10,419 nucleotides of DNA. It comes from Leptospirales bacterium. GTDB taxonomy: Bacteria > Spirochaetota > Leptospiria > Leptospirales > Leptonemataceae. The stretch spans positions 1 through 10,419 of the forward strand of contig JABAAI010000025.1 of assembly GCA_014238825.1 (NCBI GenBank). Direction: 5' to 3'. The notes under the pieces are model-generated. The model worked only from the letters and a program-made list of their open reading frames with translations, did no database searches and had not been told where the DNA came from. Made by a program: the position numbers and the translations under genes. Positions 1-5,952 of the stretch are shown in pieces; position 1 is the first letter of the stretch; every line of letters starts with the position of its first letter.

Positions 1-1
1 T

Positions 2-1438
2 GCTGATAAATATTTGATACATGAGTTAGAAAAAAATACAGAAAATTTTAGGCCAGTAGCATTCCTTGAAGAAAGTTCTAAAAATATAAAATCATTTTGG
101 CAGTCTTTGCCTGTACTTATAGGGATAGATAAACTCAATCATGCGATAGACAAATATAATATTAAAGAAATTATTATAACAAAAAAGTTAAATAAGGCAG
201 ACCTGCTCTTTGTTTACTCTACCTCTGAGACTAGAGGGATTAACTGCAGACTAGTACCATCGCTCTCAAGCCTCTTAAAGCTTCCGCAAAAGAAAAATTT
301 CGGTCTCGCCCTTCGTGAAATGAAACTAGAAGAACTCTTAGAGAGAAAAGCTGTTCAACTAAAGACAGATGATATAAAAAATGTAATTGCTAACAAGAGT
401 ATCTTGGTTACGGGAGCTGGTGGCTCTATAGGCTCAGAGCTATGCCGGCAACTAATACCTTATGGACCTGCATCTCTTATGCTCTTGGAACTTTCTGAAA
501 ATGCTCTCTATAAAATTGACTATGAATTACGCAACAACGTACTCTTTGAGTCTAAAGTTAGTTTGGCTTCGCTTGTTGGTAATATTTGTGACGAGTTTTT
601 GCTTGAAAAGATTTTTCATGAAAACGATATTCAAATTATTCTACATTGTGCTGCATACAAACATGTTCCCCTCATGGAGTTAAATTATGATCAAGTTATC
701 TATAACAACTTAATAGGTACTGTGCGTCTAGCGCAGGCAGCTTGTCGTGGAGGGGTTGAACGATTTGTGATGCTTTCTACAGATAAGGCTGTCAATCCCG
801 CGAGCGTGATGGGAGCAAGTAAACGAATCGCAGAAATCTATCTACAAAATTTAGCTCGTTCTAGTGATACTTCATTTATGACAGTTCGTTTTGGAAATGT
901 ACTTGGTTCACAAGGATCAGTAATCCCTCTCTTTGCCAAGCAGATAGACATGGGAGGACCTGTAACAGTTACTCATCCAGAAATAACAAGATACTTTATG
1001 ACGATATCAGAGGCGGTTGGTCTTGTTATCCAAGCAGGTGTTATGGGTAAAGGAGGAGAGATATTTATTCTAGAGATGGGAGAAGCGATCAAAATAAGAG
1101 AGCTTGCCGAAAACATGATTCGTTATACAGGGCTTAGACCTTATCAAGACATTATGATTCAATATACAGGACTTAGACCGGGAGAAAAACTATTTGAAGA
1201 ACTCATTCTAGATGAGGAAGGCAAGAAGGCTAGCTCCCATGAAAAAATTTATATTTCTACTGGAATAAATTTGAGTTTAGATTTACTAAATAAACAAATA
1301 GAAAAATTAGAAAAAATGATAGGTAAGTGTGATCGCAATAGTTTAGATCTTGCAATTTCTGAAATTATTCCTGAGTATAGGCCTTCCCATCGATTTTATA
1401 GCAAAACAGATCACAACGATCTTGTTTTAAGCGAATAA
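2..1438 (+). CDS. Long-form UDP-sugar 4,6-dehydratase (CapD/PglF/WbpM-like polysaccharide biosynthesis protein), 5' end missing
   Basis: This is the C-terminal 478 residues of an SDR-family nucleotide-sugar dehydratase of the CapD/FlaA1 long form, which makes a 4-keto-6-deoxy sugar nucleotide for surface glycans. The frame is open to the window edge. The first visible residues align with the middle of the family's first Rossmann-like domain, so the N-terminal membrane helices lie upstream and the TTG at 14 is not the true start. Visible residues 1-120 are the rest of that first domain. The NAD-binding GAGGSIG loop is at about 138-144 (from nt 413). The STDKAVNP segment holds the Thr-Asp-Lys (260-262) used by PglF-type enzymes, followed by Met270 and Lys274 in place of the classical Tyr-x3-Lys. 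The family's GLRPGEKL motif follows near nt 1169. The stop lies 3 bp from the convergent moaA stop. The family is confident; the exact sugar substrate is not. Confidence 0.93.
   Translation, partial: ADKYLIHELEKNTENFRPVAFLEESSKNIKSFWQSLPVLIGIDKLNHAIDKYNIKEIIITKKLNKADLLFVYSTSETRGINCRLVPSLSSLLKLPQKKNFGLALREMKLEELLERKAVQLKTDDIKNVIANKSILVTGAGGSIGSELCRQLIPYGPASLMLLELSENALYKIDYELRNNVLFESKVSLASLVGNICDEFLLEKIFHENDIQIILHCAAYKHVPLMELNYDQVIYNNLIGTVRLAQAACRGGVERFVMLSTDKAVNPASVMGASKRIAEIYLQNLARSSDTSFMTVRFGNVLGSQGSVIPLFAKQIDMGGPVTVTHPEITRYFMTISEAVGLVIQAGVMGKGGEIFILEMGEAIKIRELAENMIRYTGLRPYQDIMIQYTGLRPGEKLFEELILDEEGKKASSHEKIYISTGINLSLDLLNKQIEKLEKMIGKCDRNSLDLAISEIIPEYRPSHRFYSKTDHNDLVLSE
1115..1179 (+). repeat. 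Near-identical 26-bp direct repeat inside the dehydratase gene
   Basis: Bases 1115-1140 and 1154-1179 match at 23 of 26 positions with a 39-bp period (13 codons). They encode MIRYTGLRP and MIQYTGLRP. Related enzymes, as I recall them, have two weakly similar elements at this spacing, so the period is ancestral, but the DNA identity is much higher than I would expect. Confidence 0.7.
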
Positions 1439-1441
1439 TGC

Positions 1442-2389
1442 TTAACCTCCTATCGACTGCATAGAAAGCTTACTCCCCTTAAATTGCAGAGATTGCTTTT
1501 GAGCTAATGCTATTCTTAGAGTCCGCTCCAATCCTTCTGCTTCATCTGCAATGGGGATGCTCTTTGAATTACTTAAACAGCCATAAAGCTCGCCTTTGCT
1601 ATCCATTCTAAGCCGATTACAATCGCGACAAAAAGGGGTACTATGGTTTGCGATAATACCAAATATCCATTTTTCTTTAGTCTGCCAGTACTGAGCTGTA
1701 GCAGATTCTTCTCGCTTTAGTTTTACAAAACTGTAATGCTTCCCTAAATCTCTTAGGATATCGTCTTGCAAATATAAATAATCCTTATATTTACCATAGA
1801 GATGCCCCATATTCATGAGCTCCAAATATCTTAGTGGCACATTCTGCTTCCCAAAATAAGCAAGCATCGTTACAATTTCTTCATTATTGATCCCTTTCCA
1901 TAAAGTACAGTTAACTTTTAGCTTTAGCCCTATGTTTTTACAAAGATCGATGCTTTCTAAAGCTTTTTCAGCGTGCGGATGACGACTAATTGAGCGCATA
2001 ACTTCTGGTTTAAGAGAATCAATAGAGATGTTAATGCTATCTAAACCTGCTTCTTTGAGCTCAATTATAATATTCGCTAATTTCATTCCGTTGCTTGTCA
2101 TGCTTATTTTGGGTATGCCGATTTTTTTTAATTCATATATTAATTCTGCTAGGTATGGATAAAGGCTAGGCTCACCACCGGTAAGACGAACCACATCCAA
2201 TGGATTAATAAGATGGATCCTCCTAATATTGTTTATATATTTAGCTGGCTTTTCCCAGAGCTCTTGGACTAGTTTTTTATCTTTTAATGTGGGAGCACAA
2301 TAAAGGCATTGGAAATTACATTTTTGAGTCAGACTTAATCGTAGAACTTTCAAACTGCGACCATATTTATCTTGAATAAGTTTTGGCAT
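1442..2389 (-). CDS. moaA: GTP 3',8-cyclase MoaA (radical SAM, molybdenum cofactor synthesis)
   Basis: MoaA converts GTP to 3',8-cyclo-GTP, the first step of molybdopterin synthesis, in the cytosol. The 315-residue product has the complete family signature. The N-terminal radical-SAM cluster motif CxxxCxxC is Cys24, Cys28 and Cys31. An LTGGEP SAM-binding motif and a TSNG segment follow. The second [4Fe-4S] cluster motif, CxxCx13C, is Cys254, Cys257 and Cys271. The chain ends in Gly-Gly, as functional MoaA proteins do. The ATG at 2389 fits the family start (LIQDKYGR follows at once). AGGA (complement of 2392-2395) lies only 2 nt before it, too close to be a good Shine-Dalgarno site. A promoter lies at 2461-2469. 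No other Mo-cofactor gene is in the window, so partners (MoaC, MoaE/MoaD, MoeA) would be elsewhere. Function is confident from the motifs. Confidence 0.95.
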   Translation of the reverse strand: MPKLIQDKYGRSLKVLRLSLTQKCNFQCLYCAPTLKDKKLVQELWEKPAKYINNIRRIHLINPLDVVRLTGGEPSLYPYLAELIYELKKIGIPKISMTSNGMKLANIIIELKEAGLDSINISIDSLKPEVMRSISRHPHAEKALESIDLCKNIGLKLKVNCTLWKGINNEEIVTMLAYFGKQNVPLRYLELMNMGHLYGKYKDYLYLQDDILRDLGKHYSFVKLKREESATAQYWQTKEKWIFGIIANHSTPFCRDCNRLRMDSKGELYGCLSNSKSIPIADEAEGLERTLRIALAQKQSLQFKGSKLSMQSIGG

Positions 2390-2432
2390 AATCCTAAAGC
2401 AAGTTATGTGCTAAGATAAATCCACTCAAGCA

Positions 2433-2452
2433 CTTTTTATCAGGGTAAAAAG
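2433..2452. repeat. 7-bp-arm inverted repeat in the moaA/atpG divergent region
   Basis: The arms CTTTTTA (2433-2439) and TAAAAAG (2446-2452) are perfect reverse complements around a 6-base centre. The element lies just downstream of the predicted moaA start of transcription. It could be an operator or a weak leader hairpin. There is no T-run after it on either strand that would make it a standard terminator. AT-rich dyads of this size also occur by chance. Confidence 0.35.
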
Positions 2453-2460
2453 AACTTGTG

Positions 2461-2469
2461 ATTATAGCA
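2461..2469 (-). promoter_or_regulatory. Extended -10 promoter for moaA
   Basis: Read on the minus strand this is TGCTATAAT, a perfect TGnTATAAT extended -10 element. No good -35 hexamer lies upstream, which extended -10 promoters can tolerate. It predicts transcription starting near 2454 and a moaA leader of about 65 nt. This is inferred from consensus only. Confidence 0.5.
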
Positions 2470-2487
2470 TCGATATTGTTTCTTGTT

Positions 2488-2513
2488 CTAGAAGAATAAT
2501 CTAGAAGAATAAT
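2488..2513 (+). repeat. Perfect 13-bp tandem duplication in the atpG leader
   Basis: CTAGAAGAATAAT occurs twice head to tail (2488-2500 and 2501-2513) and ends one base before the atpG ATG. Each copy contains AGAAG, a weak Shine-Dalgarno-like stretch. The AGAAG of the second copy sits 7 nt from the start codon and that of the first 20 nt. The duplication is seen directly; any role in atpG expression is inference. Confidence 0.85.
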
Positions 2514-2514
2514 T

Positions 2515-3402
2515 ATGGCAAGCTCTAAAGCTATTAAAAAAAGGATCGGCTCGGTACGAAACACTTGCAAGATCACTCGTACCATGGAGATGGTATCGAC
2601 CGCTAAGTCCACAAAGCTAGTAGAACGCCGGCGAGCCGCAGCACCATACAAAGAAAAACTTCTTGAGATACTGTACAATAATAAAAGTGGGAACGTCTCT
2701 TCTCCCTACCTAAAGCCAGCGAGTAAAATCAAAAAAACTGCTTTGATTGTAATAACTGGTAATAGTAGTCTTTGTGGTGCCTATAATTCAAATGTCTTGC
2801 GTATGTCGTGTGAGCATTACAATAAAAAACGTAGTGATAACATAGAATGTGATATCCATGTTATTGGTAAAAAAGGATTCTTTTTTTTAACGTTCATGAA
2901 AGTTCCAATCAAAGAGAGTTATTTAAACTTTGATGATAAGTTTAGCTATAGCCAAGCTGAAGAGCTGGCTATGATTTTGATGAAGTGCTATAGAGAAGGC
3001 AAATATGATGAAATTAAAATTATTAGCACGGTTTATCTCTCTTCAGCCAGGCAAAAGGCGACTACGCTTCCATTTTTGCCACTAAACCTAGAAGAGTTGA
3101 TTAAGAAAAATGAAAATTCAGAATCTAATGAAAAGGTAGAAATAAAACAAAATAATATTTTTGAACCATCAGCAGAGCAAATATTTACAGAGATTATCCC
3201 GCTTGCGATTAAAACTTATTTTTATAACGTTATTTTAGAAGCGATGGTCTCAGAACAAATTGCTCGTAGAATCGCGATGAAAAATGCTACCGATGCCGCT
3301 AATGATATGCTCACTTCACTGCTTCGTTCTTATAATCGTGCCCGACAAGCTATGATAACACAAGAGCTTGCCGAGATAGTTACGGGAGCAGATGCTATTT
3401 AA
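2515..3402 (+). CDS. atpG: F1Fo ATP synthase gamma subunit
   Basis: The gamma subunit is the rotating shaft inside the F1 alpha3beta3 head and couples proton flow to ATP synthesis. At 295 residues the length is normal. The N-terminal helix (IKKRIGSVRNTCKITRTMEM, residues 6-25) and the C-terminal helix (ATDAANDMLTSLLRSYNRAR, then QELAEIVTGADAI) are typical and form the coiled-coil shaft. The central LCGAYNSN corresponds to the family's LCGGFN-type motif, but the preceding residues are NSS instead of the usual D/N-R-G. The overall sequence recalls Leptospira gamma subunits. The gene normally sits between atpA and atpD; here it has moaA upstream (divergent) and a signal-peptidase homologue 32 bp downstream. 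The ATG at 2515 fits the family start. I see no confident promoter. A T8 run lies at 2881-2888. Confidence 0.96.
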   Translation: MASSKAIKKRIGSVRNTCKITRTMEMVSTAKSTKLVERRRAAAPYKEKLLEILYNNKSGNVSSPYLKPASKIKKTALIVITGNSSLCGAYNSNVLRMSCEHYNKKRSDNIECDIHVIGKKGFFFLTFMKVPIKESYLNFDDKFSYSQAEELAMILMKCYREGKYDEIKIISTVYLSSARQKATTLPFLPLNLEELIKKNENSESNEKVEIKQNNIFEPSAEQIFTEIIPLAIKTYFYNVILEAMVSEQIARRIAMKNATDAANDMLTSLLRSYNRARQAMITQELAEIVTGADAI

Positions 3403-3434
3403 TCTTGCCGGCCATTTCATTTACTAATTGATAG

Positions 3435-3977
3435 ATGCGTTTTATTTTAAAGATATTATTTATATTATTTATTTCTCTTAGCCTTAGTTTTGTGTTCCGT
3501 TTTCTGATTCACTCTTATATAATTGCTCCATTCTATATTTCTCAAAACGATATGGAGCCTAGTTTGTTCCAAGGTGATATCATTTATATTTGGCGCTATT
3601 TTTCACAAGATAAATTAAAGCGCGGCAGTCTTGTCCTAGTTCGTCATCCCAAGCACGGAGGCTCTAAATACAAGTACATAAGGCGATTAATTGCATTCCC
3701 GGGTGAAACTGTTTCTATTAGTGAAAGAAAGATTTATATCCAAAAAGAGGGCAAAAACAAAAAAGTATTAAATGCAGCTTGGGAAAAAAAAGTGCAAAAA
3801 TATCATCATTTAATACCTATTTCAAAAATCAAACCTGGGCATCGTGACTTTCTTAGCCCCGTGACCGTGCCTGAGGGGAAAGTTTTTCTCTTAGCTGATA
3901 ATAGAATACAAGCCATTGACTCTCGCTTGCTTGAAAACTTTCCCTACGATTCTATTATAGGAATAGTCTCGCAATAA
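3435..3977 (+). CDS. lepB: Signal peptidase I homologue lacking the Ser/Lys catalytic dyad
   Basis: This is a 180-residue member of the S26A signal peptidase family, which normally cuts signal peptides from exported proteins on the outer face of the inner membrane. One hydrophobic helix (about residues 5-31) anchors it, followed by PFYISQNDMEPSL, matching the family's P-S-x-S-M-x-P-T-L box. The nucleophile Ser should directly precede Met40, but residue 39 is Asp (GAT, 3549-3551). The box with the general-base Lys reads YIRRLIAFPGE instead of YIKRxxGLPGD, so Lys is replaced by Arg83 (AGG, 3681-3683). The last box reads ADNRIQAIDSR instead of GDNRxxSxDSR. The frame is intact, so this is not an ordinary decayed pseudogene. 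It is probably co-transcribed with atpG. Start ATG has no clear Shine-Dalgarno sequence. Family membership is confident; loss of activity is inferred from the motifs. Confidence 0.85.
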   Translation: MRFILKILFILFISLSLSFVFRFLIHSYIIAPFYISQNDMEPSLFQGDIIYIWRYFSQDKLKRGSLVLVRHPKHGGSKYKYIRRLIAFPGETVSISERKIYIQKEGKNKKVLNAAWEKKVQKYHHLIPISKIKPGHRDFLSPVTVPEGKVFLLADNRIQAIDSRLLENFPYDSIIGIVSQ

Positions 3978-4014
3978 TTTAATCTAATAATTGTACCTGG
4001 CGAATCAAGAAAAA

Positions 4015-4878
4015 TCAAGTACGACTTTCATTCATCTTTTGCCAATCTTCCCAACTAGGAAAGTATGATTTATCAGAAGCAGCATTAACTAATCCCAAAT
4101 TTTCTGGATAATAAGCCTGCGATAAATATAAGCCAGTAGCTGCGATAGTTTGACCAGCACAAGTTCTTAGTCGGCTCAGCAAAATTTCACGCATGCTGTA
4201 CTTAGACCTCCCTTCGACTATATCAAGAAGGCTGCCAAGGATAATGCGGATCATATTGTGCAAAAAAGCATTTGCACAAATTTCAAAAGATATTAGATGC
4301 TTATCCATATTCTTTTTACTCGATTCGCCTAGAGCTATTAATTTTGCATAATAGACATGGCGTTCAGGGTTTATATAATCACGTATCTGTGGAGTAAATG
4401 CGGTGAAATCGTGAAGACCAATAATACTTTTGAGTTCCTCATTACATTTATCTATGGGAATCGCTCTACGAATCCAAAGAGCTTTCTTATCCCAGAAAGT
4501 AGAGCGTGAAGGATAATTCCAAATCAAATATTCATATTTGCGGCCGAGGCATAAGAAGCGGGGATGGAAATCTTCGCGAACTGTACTTATTGCACTAATT
4601 ACAATGTCGTGCGGTAGAAGGCCATTTAGCGAGCGCATTATCTTTAGGCTATCGATTTTTGTTTTACTAAGCTCATCTTCTTTAAGTGAAAAACTGATAA
4701 CCTGTCCCCATGCATGTACTCCAGAATCTGTTCTTCCAGCAAAAAGAATAGTGACCGGAGCTTTAAAAATAATAGCCAGAGCCTTTTCTAGTTCAGCTTG
4801 GATAGTATTCGCATTTTTTTGAATTTGAAAGCCTGCATAGCGGGTGCCGTCATATTCAACTGTCAGGGCATAGCGCAT
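4015..4878 (-). CDS. truA: tRNA pseudouridine(38-40) synthase TruA
   Basis: TruA converts uridines 38-40 in the anticodon stem-loop of tRNAs to pseudouridine. The 287-residue product is slightly longer than many bacterial TruA proteins. The N-terminal RYALTVEYDGTRYAGFQ is typical. The catalytic motif is AGRTDSGVHAWGQV, with Arg49 and the nucleophile Asp51. A later FLHNMIRIILGSLLDIVEGR stretch matches the family's FLxxMVRxIVG motif. The gene follows the M23 peptidase gene by 24 bp on the same strand, so it is probably the second gene of that transcript. The ATG at 4878 fits the family start. No Shine-Dalgarno sequence is visible. It converges on lepB, with 37 bp between the stops and no good terminator hairpin there. 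Confidence 0.96.
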   Translation of the reverse strand: MRYALTVEYDGTRYAGFQIQKNANTIQAELEKALAIIFKAPVTILFAGRTDSGVHAWGQVISFSLKEDELSKTKIDSLKIMRSLNGLLPHDIVISAISTVREDFHPRFLCLGRKYEYLIWNYPSRSTFWDKKALWIRRAIPIDKCNEELKSIIGLHDFTAFTPQIRDYINPERHVYYAKLIALGESSKKNMDKHLISFEICANAFLHNMIRIILGSLLDIVEGRSKYSMREILLSRLRTCAGQTIAATGLYLSQAYYPENLGLVNAASDKSYFPSWEDWQKMNESRT

Positions 4879-4902
4879 ATTATAAAATCAAAAAAGATAT
4901 TT

Positions 4903-5910
4903 TTATTTTAGTTTTACGTATGGTAAGGGATTTGTAGGTTTATCATATCCTATTTGTATTTCGTAATGAAGATGGTGTCCTGTCGTTCGCCCTGTCTTCC
5001 CCAAAAGAGCAATAATATCTCCTCTCTCAACAAAGTCTCCCTCATCTACTGTGACCTCTTTACAGTGAGCGTACAGGCTAGTAAAACCAAAACCATGATG
5101 TATCACAACATGTTTCCCATAACCACTTTTAATCAGCTTAACTGCACGGATTATATAGCCGGGGGCTGTAGCGATAATTGGTGTCCCTTCTTTGTAAGCA
5201 AAATCTATACCGGAATGAAACTCACTTCCTGATTCCATTGGATTTTTGCGAATGCCATATAAAGAAGTCACATGACCAACTCCTCCGGCAAGTCCCCAAC
5301 CACGAGGTGTAATATGATAAATTGTAATTCGATTCCAAATAGGTCTAAATGTAAAAGGGATTCTATAGTTAATAAGTTCTCCCATCACTCTTTTCATTGG
5401 AATTAAATATTTTAACTCATAACGCGAGCGATGTGGTTCAGAGCTTGGATATGCTTTTTTATTTTGTTTTTCTTGAATTGACCTAGTTGTTTTCAAAATA
5501 TTTTCTAAGGAAATACTTGTGCTTAATTCCGTATTTTGAAAGAGAAAGTTTTCATGAAAATCAGATAACTGCTTTTCAATATTGCTAATAATTTTCCTCT
5601 TATCTTGCGTTTTTCTCATAGAGAGCTCCAAAAGGCGATGACGCATCTCTACGCTTTCTATCTCTTCTTTTTTATCAACTTGCCTTTTAATATAAATACC
5701 TAGGCTAATCAGAGGCAGGAAAAAAACAAAGACACTCAGGAATATTATAATAAAATAGTTGATTCGAAATTGTATAGGTTCAGAATGTGCATTATCTGAA
5801 AAGATAAATACACTTAGGCCGTTCCAACCTTTTTTTTTTGTATCTTCTACTTTTTGACGATGCTTATGAAAAATAAAACGAATACTATCTTTTAGATTCA
5901 TAATTAACAT
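4903..5910 (-). CDS. Membrane-anchored M23 (LytM-type) metallopeptidase
   Basis: This is probably a cell-wall endopeptidase or a LytM regulator facing the periplasm. Numbered from the ATG at 5910 (335 residues), it has a basic cytoplasmic start, one membrane helix at about 49-74, a charged, probably coiled-coil region at about 77-150, and a C-terminal M23 domain from about 205. All expected zinc and catalytic residues are present: His232 and Asp236 (HSGID), His282 (YAH), and His313 and His315 (HLH), so it should be active. The start is uncertain. TTG at 5919 would also be in frame but falls at the predicted transcription start, and ATG at 5901 is another option; none has a Shine-Dalgarno sequence. 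An A10 tract (5830-5839) lies about 25 codons in. The spirochaete-like N-terminal layout is from memory. Substrate is unknown. Confidence 0.88.
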   Translation of the reverse strand: MLIMNLKDSIRFIFHKHRQKVEDTKKKGWNGLSVFIFSDNAHSEPIQFRINYFIIIFLSVFVFFLPLISLGIYIKRQVDKKEEIESVEMRHRLLELSMRKTQDKRKIISNIEKQLSDFHENFLFQNTELSTSISLENILKTTRSIQEKQNKKAYPSSEPHRSRYELKYLIPMKRVMGELINYRIPFTFRPIWNRITIYHITPRGWGLAGGVGHVTSLYGIRKNPMESGSEFHSGIDFAYKEGTPIIATAPGYIIRAVKLIKSGYGKHVVIHHGFGFTSLYAHCKEVTVDEGDFVERGDIIALLGKTGRTTGHHLHYEIQIGYDKPTNPLPYVKLK

Positions 5911-5932
5911 TGAGAACAAAGTTAATTATAGA
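5904..5932 (+). promoter_or_regulatory. Promoter for gltD-omt-mfd
   Basis: The -35 hexamer TTAACA (5904-5909, 5 of 6 to consensus) is followed by a 17-bp spacer and TATAGA (5927-5932, 4 of 6). Transcription would start near 5939-5940, giving a leader of about 8 nt before the gltD ATG at 5948. The -35 overlaps the M23 start codon. This is a consensus-based prediction. Confidence 0.5.
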
Positions 5933-5952
5933 GACAAGTATTTTATTATGAA
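5925..5952 (-). promoter_or_regulatory. Promoter for M23-truA
   Basis: On the minus strand a perfect TATAAT (5930-5925) lies 16 bp from TTCATA (5952-5947, 4 of 6 to the -35 consensus). Transcription would start near 5918, leaving about 8 nt before the ATG at 5910 or 17 nt before the ATG at 5901. The -35 overlaps the gltD start codon, and the -10 overlaps the -10 of the opposing promoter, so RNA polymerase probably cannot occupy both at once. Confidence 0.5.

Noticed and set aside
14..16. TTG at 14 as the start of the dehydratase gene
   Set aside because: The frame is open to the window edge and the residues before and after it align with the interior of the family's first domain, so the gene begins upstream.
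462..683. 73-codon plus-strand frame inside the dehydratase gene
   Set aside because: Out-of-frame shadow of the conserved NAD-binding domain.
2390..2460. Molybdenum-cofactor riboswitch in the moaA leader
   Set aside because: The predicted leader is about 65 nt, much shorter than the known Moco motif, and shows only weak pairing.
2394..2678. 94-codon minus-strand frame overlapping the atpG start
   Set aside because: It covers the divergent promoter region and the antisense of conserved atpG sequence, and has no family features.
3952..3966. Hairpin CTATT/AATAG as a lepB terminator
   Set aside because: The stem has only 5 AT-rich pairs, lies inside the coding sequence and has no T-run.
4879..4884. 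TATAAT on the minus strand just before truA
   Set aside because: It abuts the ATG, so transcription would start inside the gene; it is more likely AT-rich chance.
4538..5232. Plus-strand frames of 92-94 codons within truA and M23
   Set aside because: They are antisense to genes with full conserved motifs and have no recognisable product.
5917..5919. TTG as the M23 start
   Set aside because: It coincides with the predicted transcription start, and in-frame ATG codons follow 3 and 6 codons later.
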